Shown: positions 53,501 through 62,161, counted from the first letter of the stretch. The stretch: DNA of 64,000 bases from Wenzhouxiangella sp. XN79A (GCF_012272825.1 NZ_JAAWWS010000131.1:124001-188000); one strand, 5' to 3'. Numbers and translations: made by a program. Notes: generated by a model from the sequence alone, not told the origin.

Positions 53501-54116
53501 CCGATGCGGGCTGGCGATAGCCCTGGGCGACCTGGCCGAAGCCGCGATAGCCCTGGTTGACCCGGGCCAGCTCCAGCGAGACCTCGTGGCGCGTTGACAG
53601 CGGCGCTTCGAGCTCGATGATCACGTCGCCGGCCGCAAGCACCGGCGTCCAGAATTCACCGTGCTTCTCGTTGATTTCCGGGCCGTACGGACCGAGCACG
53701 CGGCTGCGGTCGAGCGTGCCCTGGCCCGCTGCATCGGCGGGATAGATCCACAGCTTCGCGCCCTCGACCAGCTGGACGTTTCGGAATCCGAAGTTCAGCG
53801 ACACCGCGTCGGGCGCTTCGATCCGCAGCCGCCACCAGGCCGTATCGGGCCCGGTCGTCCAGCCACCGGACCCGGCCGGCGATTCGACCAGGTCGAACGG
53901 CAGCGCGAAGCGCGGCGGCTGACCGAAGGCCTCGGCCACGGCATCCTCTGCGGCCAGCTTCGGCGCGTCCAGCGGCGGCAGCGTGCGAAGCTCGATCGGC
54001 GCACCGAGCTCGGCGCCGGCGCGCCAGCTGGCGGGAACATCGGGGCCTGCAACGGCGAGCGTCGCATTCAGGACCAGGGCGAGGAGAAGGAACTGCGGCA
54101 GGCCGGAACGGGGCAT
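50595..54116 (-). CDS. Secreted lysyl-endopeptidase-like serine protease, multidomain
   Basis: The 1173-residue protein has a signal peptide (1-23), a propeptide (to about 225) and a trypsin-like S1 domain of the lysyl endopeptidase type (about 226-545). The catalytic triad is H280 in ATASHCG, D348 in CSDFALVEF and S456 in TEPGSSGSPLY. CTGSLVNNTANDRRML, AYWNYEWPTCR and LFWAGWDRR are family blocks. After it come Ig-like and FN3-like domains, a beta-sandwich starting at FWSDDMESGPNG, and two homologous C-terminal units with GNWFNPQRSGEG and GNWFDPDRSGEG. It should cleave after lysine. The start at 54116 begins the signal peptide. A second protease gene and a third related gene lie upstream. Confidence 0.85.
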   Translation of the reverse strand: MPRSGLPQFLLLALVLNATLAVAGPDVPASWRAGAELGAPIELRTLPPLDAPKLAAEDAVAEAFGQPPRFALPFDLVESPAGSGGWTTGPDTAWWRLRIEAPDAVSLNFGFRNVQLVEGAKLWIYPADAAGQGTLDRSRVLGPYGPEINEKHGEFWTPVLAAGDVIIELEAPLSTRHEVSLELARVNQGYRGFGQVAQGYRQPASAGGEGKRESDCDKSDGGARSGSCNMDVACLAPDDPWNEPRRSVARYTLEGQFLCTGSLVNNTANDRRMLFATASHCGVEPGNSSTIVAYWNYEWPTCRTPGAAAGSQVNPPDASQTSSGAVYLAGTSDPFSAQTCSDPGDCSDFALVEFDDPADPSLDLFWAGWDRRSAPASCGPQGEAGSTAGLCASIHHPSGDEKRITFVDSDLEEGSIAFAQGVHWHAFWHPDPPVVAGIPSPQPPTIPPGVTEPGSSGSPLYSANQRLVGVLSGGPAFCGATGVDLSDFYGQLAHAWNGLGSPSTRMRDHLDPLGSGAQFVDGIGSSPFRLDYAGGFVEACRTDGSVQIDIDVDGDAGFTSPVSLSASGLPAGASASFSPNPVTPSGSSTLTVGNLAGATTGAASITVQGASGGSSGSALVPFHLGSSVPSPVSPALPANAATIDDSEVELSWTGSGQAAGYRVEVATDFAFGDVVFDQVVRGATVVSVSLASRGQYFWRVTARNGCGTAAPSATRSFITAPQTGECPIGQQATVFWSDDMESGPNGWTLGAGSVQNTWAQITSDSVSGTTSWNAINVDSISDQRLVSPPIELPAAGALSLRFQNRQQMESAGSGCFDGAVLEISTDDGGSWTELSGDRIGFRPHDGPISDEWENPLAGSPAWCGDPRGWEDYAIDLSDFAGETVRLRYRLATDSSIGDRDGWLVDDVRVLGCGGVTSDAPVSGNWFNPQRSGEGCQLTREANGSTHILTCYVYNRNDPFSTDQVWMIGTGTVADGAFVSTDMVITGGADYGSAFDPDEVNRIPFGTVRMDFDDCNSGAVTMNPIVAGFEDVVLPMQKIVPVDCAGGIPDPANAVRAGNWFDPDRSGEGFQLAVEGTNGLHVITFYTYLDGEPAWLIGTGTIQGDTIVFADTVITSGTGFGANFDPDEVVRTPFGTLTLTFSDCNNATIDVDSVLPQFEDQTLDLTRIVQGQCP

Positions 54117-54214
54117 CGGGGCATCCTGTGCGGGGTAGCACCGATTATCCCGGCTATCGGCCGCATCGGGCAAGCGCCGTATCGAACATCGTCCGGGCCG
54201 GGTGACCACGGGAA

Positions 54215-54238
54215 ACCGCCCCGGAAGGCCGGGGCGGT
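54215..54238 (-). terminator. Terminator hairpin after the second protease gene
   Basis: ACCGCCCCGG and CCGGGGCGGT form a perfect 10-bp stem with AAGG as the loop on the plus strand; on the minus strand it is followed by TTT. It lies 27 bases past the stop at 54266. A nearly identical hairpin follows the gene at 57190. Confidence 0.65.
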
Positions 54239-54265
54239 CGGATCAGTGTGCAGCCGGAGGACGGC

Positions 54266-57058
54266 TCAGGGCAGCGGCGTCTCGAAACCGTCGGCGAAGA
54301 TCTCCTCCTGGACCACGATGCAGCTCTGGACCCGGACATCGTCGATGTGCCAGTCGTCGGCGGCCACCGAACTGTCGGTGCCGATCCGGTAGCGGAACTG
54401 CAGGGTCTCGCCCTCGAGCCCGGACAGGTCGACCACGGTCCGGGTCCAGTCCTGTACCCCGCACCAGGCGTCGCGTCCGGCCAGCGGGTTGCTGAAGCCG
54501 TCATCGATCGGACCGGTGTACGGGTTGGTCTCCAGCCGGCTGCCGTCGACCGGCAGCCAGTTCGCGCCGGCGTCGATGCTGTACTCCAGCACGCCGCCAT
54601 CGAAGCAGCCGGCACCGCCGTCCTCCATGTCGCGCTTGCTCCAGTACTGCAGCGTCAGCGGCGAAACGCCCGCCGGCACCGCGATCGGCGGCGAGACCAG
54701 CAGCTGGTCACTGACGGTCGCGATGTCCAGCCCGCGCCACGAAGTGCTCGGGCTGTTGGCGTCGGTGGTGCTCTGTTCCCAGGTGTCGGTACCGACCAGC
54801 GCGCTGGTGGTCCAGCCGTTGAGGCCGCCCTCGATATCGTCCAGGAAATACACCTCCGCGGCGGTACCGGGCGAGCAGTCGCCGGGCGCCGATGCGGTAG
54901 TGAACGAGAACACCGCGCTTGAATCCGCCGTGCCGCACTGGTTGCTCGGCGTGACCCGCCAGAACAGCTGGGTCGAGATCGGCAGCGGGGTGGTCGGCTC
55001 GAAGCTCGTGCCGCTGACGCTCTGGGACAGGAGAATCGTGCCGAAGCCCGGATCGGTTGCGACTTCGAGCAGGTAGGAGATGGCCTCGGTCGAGGCCGAC
55101 CAGCTGAACACCGGTGTGCTGGAAACGTTCAACGCGCCATCGGCAGGCGCCGCCAGGGAGGTTGCCGGCGGTACGATGCTGGAAATCTCGAGCGGCACGC
55201 CGAGGTTCAGCGGGTCTTCGCCGGCGGCCGTGCCTTCGATATCGAGCAGGTAGCTGCCGGCCGTCACGCTGCCGAGGTTGCCCAGCGTCAGCGTCGAGCT
55301 GCCCGGCGGCGTCACCGGGTTGACCGAGAGGTTCGAACTCGCGCCGGCAGGGACGCCGGTGACCGACAGGGTCACGTCGTTGGTGAAGCCGGCGTCGGCC
55401 TCGACATCGATCACCACATCCAGCGTACCGTCGGTGGTGCAGGCGCCGGCCACCGCCGGCGTTGCGGCCAGGCGGAACGGCGAGGCGGCGATGCCGTCGA
55501 TGAACTCGGCCCCCGTATCGAGCGGGTCGAGGTAGTCGCGCACCCGGGTCGTCGGTGTCCCGAGGCCGTCCCAGGCATGGGCCAGCTGGCCGTACAGGTC
55601 GGACAGGCTGGTGCCGGTCGCGCCGCAGAACGCCGGTCCGCCGCTGAGCACGCCGATGAAGCGCTGCTCGGCGGTGTACAGCGGCGAGCCCGACGACCCG
55701 GGCTCGGTCACGCCGGGCGGGATGGACGGCGGCTGGGGCTCCGGAATACCGGCGACCACGGGCGGATTCGTGTGCCAGCGGGCCCGCCAGTGGACATCCT
55801 GGGCGCCGGAGATGTCGTCGACGAAGTAATCCTGTTCGACGAAGGTGATGCGCTTTTCGTCGACGCCGGGATGGTGGATCGATGCGCACAGGCCGTCGGT
55901 CGAGCCGGCCGCGCCCTGGGGGCCGCAGGTCGTCGCATCGCTGGTCGTGCGGCGATCCCAGCCCGCCCAGAACAGGTCGAAGGCCGGATCGGCCGGGTCA
56001 TCGAGCTCCAGCAGCGTGACGTCCGAGCAATTACCGGGCGTCGAGCAGCCGCTGAACGGGTTCTCGGTGGCCGCGAGGAACGAGGCCCCGCTGTTGGTCT
56101 GACTCGGGTCCGGCGGGTTGACATCGGTGCCCTCGGGATCACCCGGCGTCCGACAGGTCGGCCACTCGTAGTTCCAGTAGACGACCAGCGACGGGGCGGT
56201 ACCGGCGTTCAGGCCGCAGTGGGTGGCGGTCATGAACAGCATCCGGCGGTCATTGGCGGTGTTGTTGACCAGCGAGCCGGTGCAGGTGTCGGTGCCGCCG
56301 ACGACCATGGCCCCGACCGAGCGTCTCGGGTCGTTCCAGGGATCGTCGGGCGCCAGGCAGGCCACGTCCATGTTGCAGGCGCCGGAGCGCGCCCCGCCGC
56401 CTGCATCCTTGCTGCTGCAGTCCGAGGACTTGCCTTCGCCGATGCCGAAATCGGCCTGCCGGTAGCCGAGTGCGGCCTGGCCGAAGGCCCGATAGCCCTG
56501 CCCGACCTGCATCAGTTCCAGCGAGACCCGGTCGCGCAGCCGGGTCGGTACGTTGAGTTCGATCACCGCCTCATCGGCGGCCAGCACCGGCGTCCAGAAT
56601 TGCCGATGCGCTTCGTTGATCTCCGGCCCGTAGGGACCGAGAACCTGGTAGCGGTCCATCGTGGCGTTCTTCTCGGCCTCGGCCGAATAGATGTACAGCC
56701 GTGCGCCGGGCGGCAGCTGCACGTCGCGGAAGCCGAAGTTCAGCGACACCGCCTGCTCGGCCGAAACGCGGAGTTTCCAGACCGAAATGCCGTCGACCGG
56801 CTCGAACCACTGGCCGTCGAGCAGCGGGCTGCGGCTGATCGCATGCGGCACCGCGAAGCGCGGGGGCTCACCGAGCGCTTCGTCGAGGTCGTCTTCGAAC
56901 GCCAGTTGCTCGAGATCGAGGGGCGGGTACTGGATCGACTCCACGGGCTCGGCGCCGCGAGCATCGGGCGCCGACCAGCTGGCCGGCGGCTGGGCCAGGA
57001 CCGGGGCTGCAAGCAGCGCACCGAGCAGAAAAACCAGGCAGGAACGGATAGAAGACAC
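54266..57058 (-). CDS. Secreted lysyl-endopeptidase-like serine protease with FADGFE tail
   Basis: The 930-residue protein has a signal peptide (ending near APVLAQPP), a propeptide and the same S1 domain as its neighbour. The triad blocks are MTATHCGL, CSDVTLLELDD and TEPGSSGSPLY. An Ig-like region (SNLSVNPVTPPGSSTLTLGN), an FN3-like region with FSWSASTEAISYLLEV and a beta-sandwich domain from about residue 740 follow. The C-terminus is EEIFADGFETPLP, a short tail common in secreted proteins of this group. I prefer a GTG start at 57058, with GGAG five bases upstream; a GTG at 57064 overlaps that site. The last ~200 residues are nearly the same as in the protein at 57190. Confidence 0.82.
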   Translation of the reverse strand: MSSIRSCLVFLLGALLAAPVLAQPPASWSAPDARGAEPVESIQYPPLDLEQLAFEDDLDEALGEPPRFAVPHAISRSPLLDGQWFEPVDGISVWKLRVSAEQAVSLNFGFRDVQLPPGARLYIYSAEAEKNATMDRYQVLGPYGPEINEAHRQFWTPVLAADEAVIELNVPTRLRDRVSLELMQVGQGYRAFGQAALGYRQADFGIGEGKSSDCSSKDAGGGARSGACNMDVACLAPDDPWNDPRRSVGAMVVGGTDTCTGSLVNNTANDRRMLFMTATHCGLNAGTAPSLVVYWNYEWPTCRTPGDPEGTDVNPPDPSQTNSGASFLAATENPFSGCSTPGNCSDVTLLELDDPADPAFDLFWAGWDRRTTSDATTCGPQGAAGSTDGLCASIHHPGVDEKRITFVEQDYFVDDISGAQDVHWRARWHTNPPVVAGIPEPQPPSIPPGVTEPGSSGSPLYTAEQRFIGVLSGGPAFCGATGTSLSDLYGQLAHAWDGLGTPTTRVRDYLDPLDTGAEFIDGIAASPFRLAATPAVAGACTTDGTLDVVIDVEADAGFTNDVTLSVTGVPAGASSNLSVNPVTPPGSSTLTLGNLGSVTAGSYLLDIEGTAAGEDPLNLGVPLEISSIVPPATSLAAPADGALNVSSTPVFSWSASTEAISYLLEVATDPGFGTILLSQSVSGTSFEPTTPLPISTQLFWRVTPSNQCGTADSSAVFSFTTASAPGDCSPGTAAEVYFLDDIEGGLNGWTTSALVGTDTWEQSTTDANSPSTSWRGLDIATVSDQLLVSPPIAVPAGVSPLTLQYWSKRDMEDGGAGCFDGGVLEYSIDAGANWLPVDGSRLETNPYTGPIDDGFSNPLAGRDAWCGVQDWTRTVVDLSGLEGETLQFRYRIGTDSSVAADDWHIDDVRVQSCIVVQEEIFADGFETPLP

Positions 57059-57130
57059 GGTCACTCCATGAATCGGATGACGCTCGATTATTCTGGAACC
57101 GGGACCCGCGCGTCAAATCCCTGTCACGAA

Positions 57131-57154
57131 ATCGCCCCGGAAGGCCGGGGCGAT
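57131..57154 (-). terminator. Terminator hairpin after the third secreted-protein gene
   Basis: ATCGCCCCGG and CCGGGGCGAT form a perfect 10-bp stem with an AAGG loop, 36 bases past the stop at 57190. It differs from the hairpin at 54215 only in the outer two pairs, so it was copied along with the 3' end of the gene. Confidence 0.6.
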
Positions 57155-57189
57155 CGAAGGTTCGTCCGCGAGCCGTTCGGGCTCAGGGC

Positions 57190-60147
57190 TCAGGGCACCG
57201 GCGTCTCGAAGCCGTCGGCGAAGATTTCCTCCTGGACCACGATGCAGCTCTGGACCCGGACATCGTCGATGTGCCAGTCGTCGGCGGCCACCGAACTGTC
57301 GGTGCCGATCCGATAGCGGAACTGCACGGTCTCGCCGTCGAGCCCGCTCAGGTCGACCACGGTCCGGGTCCAGTCCTGCACGCCGCACCAGGCATTGCGG
57401 CCAGCCAGTGGATTGCTGAAGCCTTCATCGATCGGCCCGGTATAGGGGTTGGTCTCCAGCCGGCTGTTGTCGACCGGAACCCAGCTGCCGCCGCCGTCGA
57501 TCGAATACTCGAGCACGCCGCCGTCGAAGCACGCCGACGGCCCGTTGTCTTCCATGTCGCGCTTGCCGTAGTACTGCAGGGTCAGCGGGGAGGCGCCGGC
57601 CGGCACCGCGATCGGCGGCGAGATCAGCAGCTGGTCGCTGACGGTGGCGATGTCCAGTCCGCGCCAGGAGGTGCTCGGGCTGTTGGCGTCGGTGGTGCTC
57701 TGTTCCCAGGTGTCGGTACCGACCAGCGCGGTGGTGGTCCAGCCGTTGATGCCACCCTCGATGGTATCGAGGAAGTAGACCTCCGGCACGCTGCCCGGCG
57801 AGCAGTCGCCGGGCGCCGAGATCGTGGTGAACGAGAACACCGTTCCGGCCGGCGCGGCGCCGCACTGGTTGCTCGGCGTGACCCGCCAGAACAGCTCGGT
57901 CGAGGTCGGCAGCGGCGCGGCCGGCTGGAACGAGGTGCCGTTGACCGTTTCGCTGAGCACGAGGGTCGAGAAGCTCGCATCGGTGGCGACCTCGAGCAGG
58001 TAGTCGGTGGCCTGCGCCGCGGTGTCCCAGCTGAACAGCGGGCTCTCCGACACGTTCAGCGCGCCGTCGGCCGGCGCGATCGGGGTGGCCGCCGTGGGCG
58101 CGGCATCGGCCACGTTGACCAGGACATCGACCGTCTTCGGATCGGTGCCGGTGGCCGTGCCCTCGATGGTCAGGGTGTAGTCGCCCGGTGCAACGCTGCC
58201 ACCGACCTGGATCGATGCCGTCGAGGTGGCCGGCGGATCGGACGGAAGTGCACTGGCCGGCGTGATGCTGCCGGTGATTCCGGTGGGCAGCGCCGGATTG
58301 AAGGCCAGCGAAACGGTGTTGGTGAAGCCATTGATGCTGCCGATCGACAGCGTGACCGGATCGAGCGGGTCGGTGCTTTCGGCCACGCAGGCCTGCTGCT
58401 CGAGGTTGTCGCCCGACAGCAGGAAGGTCGGCGTGCCGCAGGTGTCGAACCGGAACGAAGCGATCCGGGTCGCCGCGGTCGGCTGGGTCGCCGCGCTGCC
58501 GTAGTTCGAGGTGAACCAGAACGTGCAGCCATCGGCGGGATCGACGCTCATCGACGAGTAGTCGCCCCAGCGCGTCGAACTCGTGTGGTTGCCGCTGCCG
58601 GCCACGATGGTGGTCTCTGGCTGGTCCAGCGTACCGAGCGGCGCACCGACACTGCGGCCGGAATAGGTCAGGCTCGGGAAGATGTTGCTGTCGTTGGACA
58701 GGTTGAACCCGATCGCGATGTTGCCGGTCTCGTCGATGGCGCTGGCCGCCATCCAGCGGTGGTCGACGCTGCCGCCCGGAATATCGGGCGCGAAGTCGCC
58801 TTCCTGGTGCAGCGTCCAGCTGCCGCCGGCACCGCCGCTGCGACGCAGTTCGAACCAGCGCACGCCGGCCTGGTCGGCCTCGCTGACATCGGTCGTCAGG
58901 TTGCCGACGATCGATTCATGGGTGCCGAAGTTGCGGTACTTGGGCAGGTTCATGATGACTTCGCGCAGCGGGTCCAGCGTGACCGAGGTGCCGGGCTGCG
59001 GAAAACAGGCAAACGCGGTGAAGCCGCACTGATGGGAATCGATTTCGGCGATGTCGATCTCGATCGGGCCGACGATCGAGGAATTGGCCGGGGTGTCCCA
59101 GTCGACGTTGAATTCCCAGATCTGCAGCTGGTCCGCGATCGGATCGTTGCTGCCGGGCGAGTGAGCCTCGTCGTCGAAATGGCGAATGAAGATGCCGGGC
59201 GAACCGGCCGGCGGCGCGGCCAGGCCGTCATGGTCGACCGGCGGGATCATCGCGAAACCGAACGCCGACGGGTCGGTGATCGTGAAACGCTGCTGCGTCG
59301 CCGGATCGCCGGCCAGCATGCTGACGCGGTCGAAGGCGTACAGCGCGGACGTGGTCTCGTTGGTGCCGACGTAGTAGGCGTCGGGCCAGACGCCGTACTT
59401 CGGGTAGTCCGGGAAACTCGGCGCGGTGAAGTCGTAGGCGAACCAGCCGCCGCTGATCGGGTCGCTGGTCTGCGCGACGTACACGCACATCCGGTTGCCC
59501 GAACTGGAAAACTCGGTGAACACCCAGCGCCCGGCCAGCTCGTCGTAGAGCATGATCGGATCGCCGAGTCCACCGTCGCAGGGCGTCCCCGAGCCGCCGG
59601 GAATCAGATCCGCCAGCGTGAACGGCCCGGCCACCACGCTGCCGTCGGTCTTGTCGTGGAAGGTATAGCGGGTTCCGCCCGGGCCGTTGACGGCCTGGAC
59701 GAAGTAGTCGGGGCCCACTTCGCCGTTCGGGTCGTGCGGATTGGAGCCGGTGTTCAGGCCTTCGACGTTGACCAGCGGGGTCTGGAATCCGTCCGCCCCG
59801 CGAGTGACGACCGACGCCTGGCGATCGAGCAGTTCGCTGCTGCGGATCGGCGGATTGACCGGCACCGGATCGACGATGGCCGGCTCGCTGCGGCGGCGGG
59901 GAATGACCCGGATCGGGTCACCCGGCTGCCATGGCTCGACGGTCGGCAACGTGCGCAGGTCGACGTCGATCCTGACCGGCTCGACCGTGGCGACGAAGTC
60001 GGCCCCCTGCCGGATCGTCACCCCGTCGGCCCGGGTCCGTTCCTCGGTCTTGGCAAACTCGTAATCGAGCACACGAGCATGACCCGCACCGAATGCGAGC
60101 AGCAAGGTCGCCGACGCTGCGGCGGCGAATCGTCTGGATCGTTGCAT
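57190..60147 (-). CDS. Large secreted protein sharing the C-terminal module of the proteases
   Basis: The 985-residue protein has a signal peptide (1-24, ending FGAGHARV). Residues about 100-560 form a beta-rich domain, perhaps a propeller, with phrases such as VGPDYFVQAVNG, GLGDPIMLYDELAGRWVFTEF and SSTRWGDYSSMSVDP. No protease triad is visible. From about residue 600 on it has an Ig-like region, an FN3-like region (LFSWDTAAQATDYLLEV) and the beta-sandwich module seen in the neighbour, ending EEIFADGFETPVP. The shared 3' part is about 90% identical at the DNA level to the gene at 54266. The N-terminal half may give the binding or enzymatic function, which I cannot name. Confidence 0.65.
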   Translation of the reverse strand: MQRSRRFAAAASATLLLAFGAGHARVLDYEFAKTEERTRADGVTIRQGADFVATVEPVRIDVDLRTLPTVEPWQPGDPIRVIPRRRSEPAIVDPVPVNPPIRSSELLDRQASVVTRGADGFQTPLVNVEGLNTGSNPHDPNGEVGPDYFVQAVNGPGGTRYTFHDKTDGSVVAGPFTLADLIPGGSGTPCDGGLGDPIMLYDELAGRWVFTEFSSSGNRMCVYVAQTSDPISGGWFAYDFTAPSFPDYPKYGVWPDAYYVGTNETTSALYAFDRVSMLAGDPATQQRFTITDPSAFGFAMIPPVDHDGLAAPPAGSPGIFIRHFDDEAHSPGSNDPIADQLQIWEFNVDWDTPANSSIVGPIEIDIAEIDSHQCGFTAFACFPQPGTSVTLDPLREVIMNLPKYRNFGTHESIVGNLTTDVSEADQAGVRWFELRRSGGAGGSWTLHQEGDFAPDIPGGSVDHRWMAASAIDETGNIAIGFNLSNDSNIFPSLTYSGRSVGAPLGTLDQPETTIVAGSGNHTSSTRWGDYSSMSVDPADGCTFWFTSNYGSAATQPTAATRIASFRFDTCGTPTFLLSGDNLEQQACVAESTDPLDPVTLSIGSINGFTNTVSLAFNPALPTGITGSITPASALPSDPPATSTASIQVGGSVAPGDYTLTIEGTATGTDPKTVDVLVNVADAAPTAATPIAPADGALNVSESPLFSWDTAAQATDYLLEVATDASFSTLVLSETVNGTSFQPAAPLPTSTELFWRVTPSNQCGAAPAGTVFSFTTISAPGDCSPGSVPEVYFLDTIEGGINGWTTTALVGTDTWEQSTTDANSPSTSWRGLDIATVSDQLLISPPIAVPAGASPLTLQYYGKRDMEDNGPSACFDGGVLEYSIDGGGSWVPVDNSRLETNPYTGPIDEGFSNPLAGRNAWCGVQDWTRTVVDLSGLDGETVQFRYRIGTDSSVAADDWHIDDVRVQSCIVVQEEIFADGFETPVP

Positions 60148-60158
60148 GGTGACTCCCT

Positions 60159-61058
60159 CTACGGATTCATTTCGGCGTCGGCGGCGGGCATCGCTACGGC
60201 CTCGGCCAGGTGGGCTTCATGGACTTCGACGCCCTGCCCGGACGCCAGGTGCACACGGTTGACCGGCCGGTCGGGCCGCTGGTGGGTTGCGACAAGCCGT
60301 CCGGCGTGTTCGACCAGCGGATAGGCCGAATACACCGCGTCGGTGCCCTCGACCTGCAGTTCGAACGCGGCCAGGGTCGGCAGGAAGGCGACGACGATAC
60401 CTTGATCGGAGCGAGCGTCGAGACGGCCCCAGCGCGCATACATCGGCCGAACCTGGACCCGGCCGGATTCGCTGCGGACCTCGATCGGACCGTCGTTGAC
60501 GACCTGGACCGACCCGGTCGTTGTGCGCACGCGGAGCGGGTTGGCGGTCTTCCTGGCCTTGACCAGGCCGTCGCGGGCTTCCAGCGCCAGCGGATGTCCG
60601 GCCGGCACATACAGCGCCAGATCGACCCGACCGGTGCGTGACGGCGTGAGACGCGCATCGGCGAATTCCACAACCAATTCGGCGACGCCGTCGACGACGC
60701 GCTGGCGAAACACCGGCGGTGCCGGCGGTTCGGCCCCGATCCGCTGCACCGCGGCGCGGACGCGGTAACTGCCCGGCCGTTCGGCCGATCGGACTTCGAT
60801 GTTGCCCCATCGGTTGACGACGCGGATCGGCTGGCTCTCGTCCAGCTTGTCGCTGTGCAGATCGACGTTTGCGAAGACCATCGGCGGGTTCGCGCGGTCG
60901 CGATCGAAACCGGCCGGGTCAGCGCTGCTGCGCGAGGCCGGCTCAGGCGTAGAGACGCAGCCGGCCAGCAGAAGGAGTGCGGAAATCAGAAAGTTCGGGC
61001 GACGCGAAGCATTCAAGAGACGACTCGATATCGATAGGATGCGCTTGAATTCTGTCAC
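60159..61058 (-). CDS. Lipoprotein of unknown function (DUF4097-like beta-helix)
   Basis: The 299-residue protein has a lipoprotein signal ending LLLLAGC (C34), so it should be membrane-anchored. The mature part has repeated short beta-strand phrases such as IRVVNRWGNIEVRSAERPG, LRVRTTTGSVQVVNDG and IEVRSESGRVQVRP, which resemble the DUF4097-type stacked-strand proteins. The function is unknown. The first start codon is a GTG at 61058 with only a weak ribosome binding site; a TTG about 14 codons in is an alternative that still keeps the signal. It follows prs by 36 bases and precedes the large secreted protein by 11, all on one strand. Confidence 0.65.
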   Translation of the reverse strand: MTEFKRILSISSRLLNASRRPNFLISALLLLAGCVSTPEPASRSSADPAGFDRDRANPPMVFANVDLHSDKLDESQPIRVVNRWGNIEVRSAERPGSYRVRAAVQRIGAEPPAPPVFRQRVVDGVAELVVEFADARLTPSRTGRVDLALYVPAGHPLALEARDGLVKARKTANPLRVRTTTGSVQVVNDGPIEVRSESGRVQVRPMYARWGRLDARSDQGIVVAFLPTLAAFELQVEGTDAVYSAYPLVEHAGRLVATHQRPDRPVNRVHLASGQGVEVHEAHLAEAVAMPAADAEMNP

Positions 61059-61094
61059 GCACGCTGCCCGGCTGCAAATGGCCGGCTGTCGCCG

Positions 61095-62048
61095 TCAGTC
61101 GACGTACAGTGAACTGACCGACTCGCCCTCGGCCATCCGGCGGATCGTTTCGGCCAGCATCTGGGCCACCGACAGCTGCCGGATCCGGCCGCAGGCCCTG
61201 GCTTGTTCCGAGAGCGGAATGGTGTCGGTGACGACGATCTCGTCGATTCGCGAGCCGGTGATGTTGTCGATGGCCGGGCCGGACAGCACCGGGTGAACGC
61301 AATAGGCCACGACCTTCTTCGCGCCCTCGTCCTTCAGCGCGCCGGCCGCCGCGCACAGCGTCCCGGCGGTGTCGATCATGTCGTCGACCAGCACGCAGGT
61401 CTTGTCGCGGACGTCGCCGATCAGGTTCATTACGGTGGCTTCATTGGCGCGGGGACGGCGCTTGTCGATGATCGCCAGGTCGGCGTCGAGCCGCTTGGCG
61501 ATCGCCCGGGCACGGACCACGCCGCCGACGTCCGGCGAGACGACGATCATGTCGTCGTTGCCGTAGTGCTTCCAGATGTCGGCCAGGGTCAGCGGCGAGG
61601 CATAGACATTGTCGACGGGAATGTCGAAGAAGCCCTGGATCTGGTCGGCGTGCAGGTCGACGGTGACCACGCGGTCGGTGCCGACCACGCCGATCATCTT
61701 GGCCGCGACCTTGGCGGTGATCGGCACGCGCGTCGAACGCGGCCGGCGGTCCTGTCGGGCATACCCGAAGTACGGCACGATCGCGGTGACCCGGCCGGCC
61801 GAGGCGCGCTTGAGCGCGTCGATCATGACCAGCAGCTCCATGAAATTCTCCGCCGCCGGCTGACAGGTGGGCTGGATCACGAAGATCTCGCGAGCGCGAA
61901 CGTTCTCGATGATCTCGACCATCACCTCGCCGTCGCTGAAGCGACCGACGTTCGCCTTGCCCATCGGCACGCCCAGGTGCCGGGCCACGGCGTGGGCCAG
62001 TTCCGGGTTCGCGTTCCCGGTGAAGATCATCAACGACGGCGTGCTCAA
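61095..62048 (-). CDS. prs: Ribose-phosphate pyrophosphokinase
   Basis: Prs makes PRPP from ribose-5-phosphate and ATP for nucleotide, His and Trp synthesis. The 317-residue protein (E. coli 315) has [20 protein letters not shown], the flexible ATP loop [20 protein letters not shown], and the PRPP-binding [17 protein letters not shown]. The family N-terminus fits a TTG start at 62048, which has GGGAG eight bases upstream. The ATG at 62030 is an alternative but lacks a site. tRNA-Gln lies 32 bases upstream. In most relatives rplY-pth-ychF follows, but here that set is 43 kb away. Confidence 0.94.
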   Translation of the reverse strand: MSTPSLMIFTGNANPELAHAVARHLGVPMGKANVGRFSDGEVMVEIIENVRAREIFVIQPTCQPAAENFMELLVMIDALKRASAGRVTAIVPYFGYARQDRRPRSTRVPITAKVAAKMIGVVGTDRVVTVDLHADQIQGFFDIPVDNVYASPLTLADIWKHYGNDDMIVVSPDVGGVVRARAIAKRLDADLAIIDKRRPRANEATVMNLIGDVRDKTCVLVDDMIDTAGTLCAAAGALKDEGAKKVVAYCVHPVLSGPAIDNITGSRIDEIVVTDTIPLSEQARACGRIRQLSVAQMLAETIRRMAEGESVSSLYVD

Positions 62049-62065
62049 CGATCGGCTCCCGCTTC
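62049..62065 (-). promoter_or_regulatory. Ribosome binding site deciding the TTG start of prs
   Basis: On the minus strand GGGAGCCGATCG precedes TTG at 62048 with good spacing. The ATG six codons in has no comparable purine run. The family N-terminus (a few residues before LMxFTGNANP) also fits the TTG. Confidence 0.6.
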
Positions 62066-62080
62066 GGATTCTCGAAGGGA

Positions 62081-62157
62081 TGGCAGGGACGGCAGGACTC
62101 GAACCTGCGAATGCGGGGATCAAAACCCCGTGCCTTAACCAGCTTGGCGACGTCCCT
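62081..62157 (-). tRNA. tRNA-Gln (TTG)
   Basis: The minus strand folds into a cloverleaf, with a 5' strand AGGGACG pairing with CGTCCCT, discriminator G and an encoded CCA. The anticodon loop is TTTTGAT between CGGGG and CCCCG, giving anticodon TTG for glutamine. The T-arm reads GGTTCGAGTCC. The gene is 77 bases and lies between lolB and prs, its usual place in gammaproteobacteria. Confidence 0.96.
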
Positions 62158-62161
62158 GCAG

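Noticed and set aside
57271-60324. A 1017-codon open frame on the plus strand across the third secreted-protein gene
   Set aside because: Its composition is that of a GC-rich antisense shadow, and the minus-strand frame has a signal peptide and a C-terminal module shared with its neighbour.
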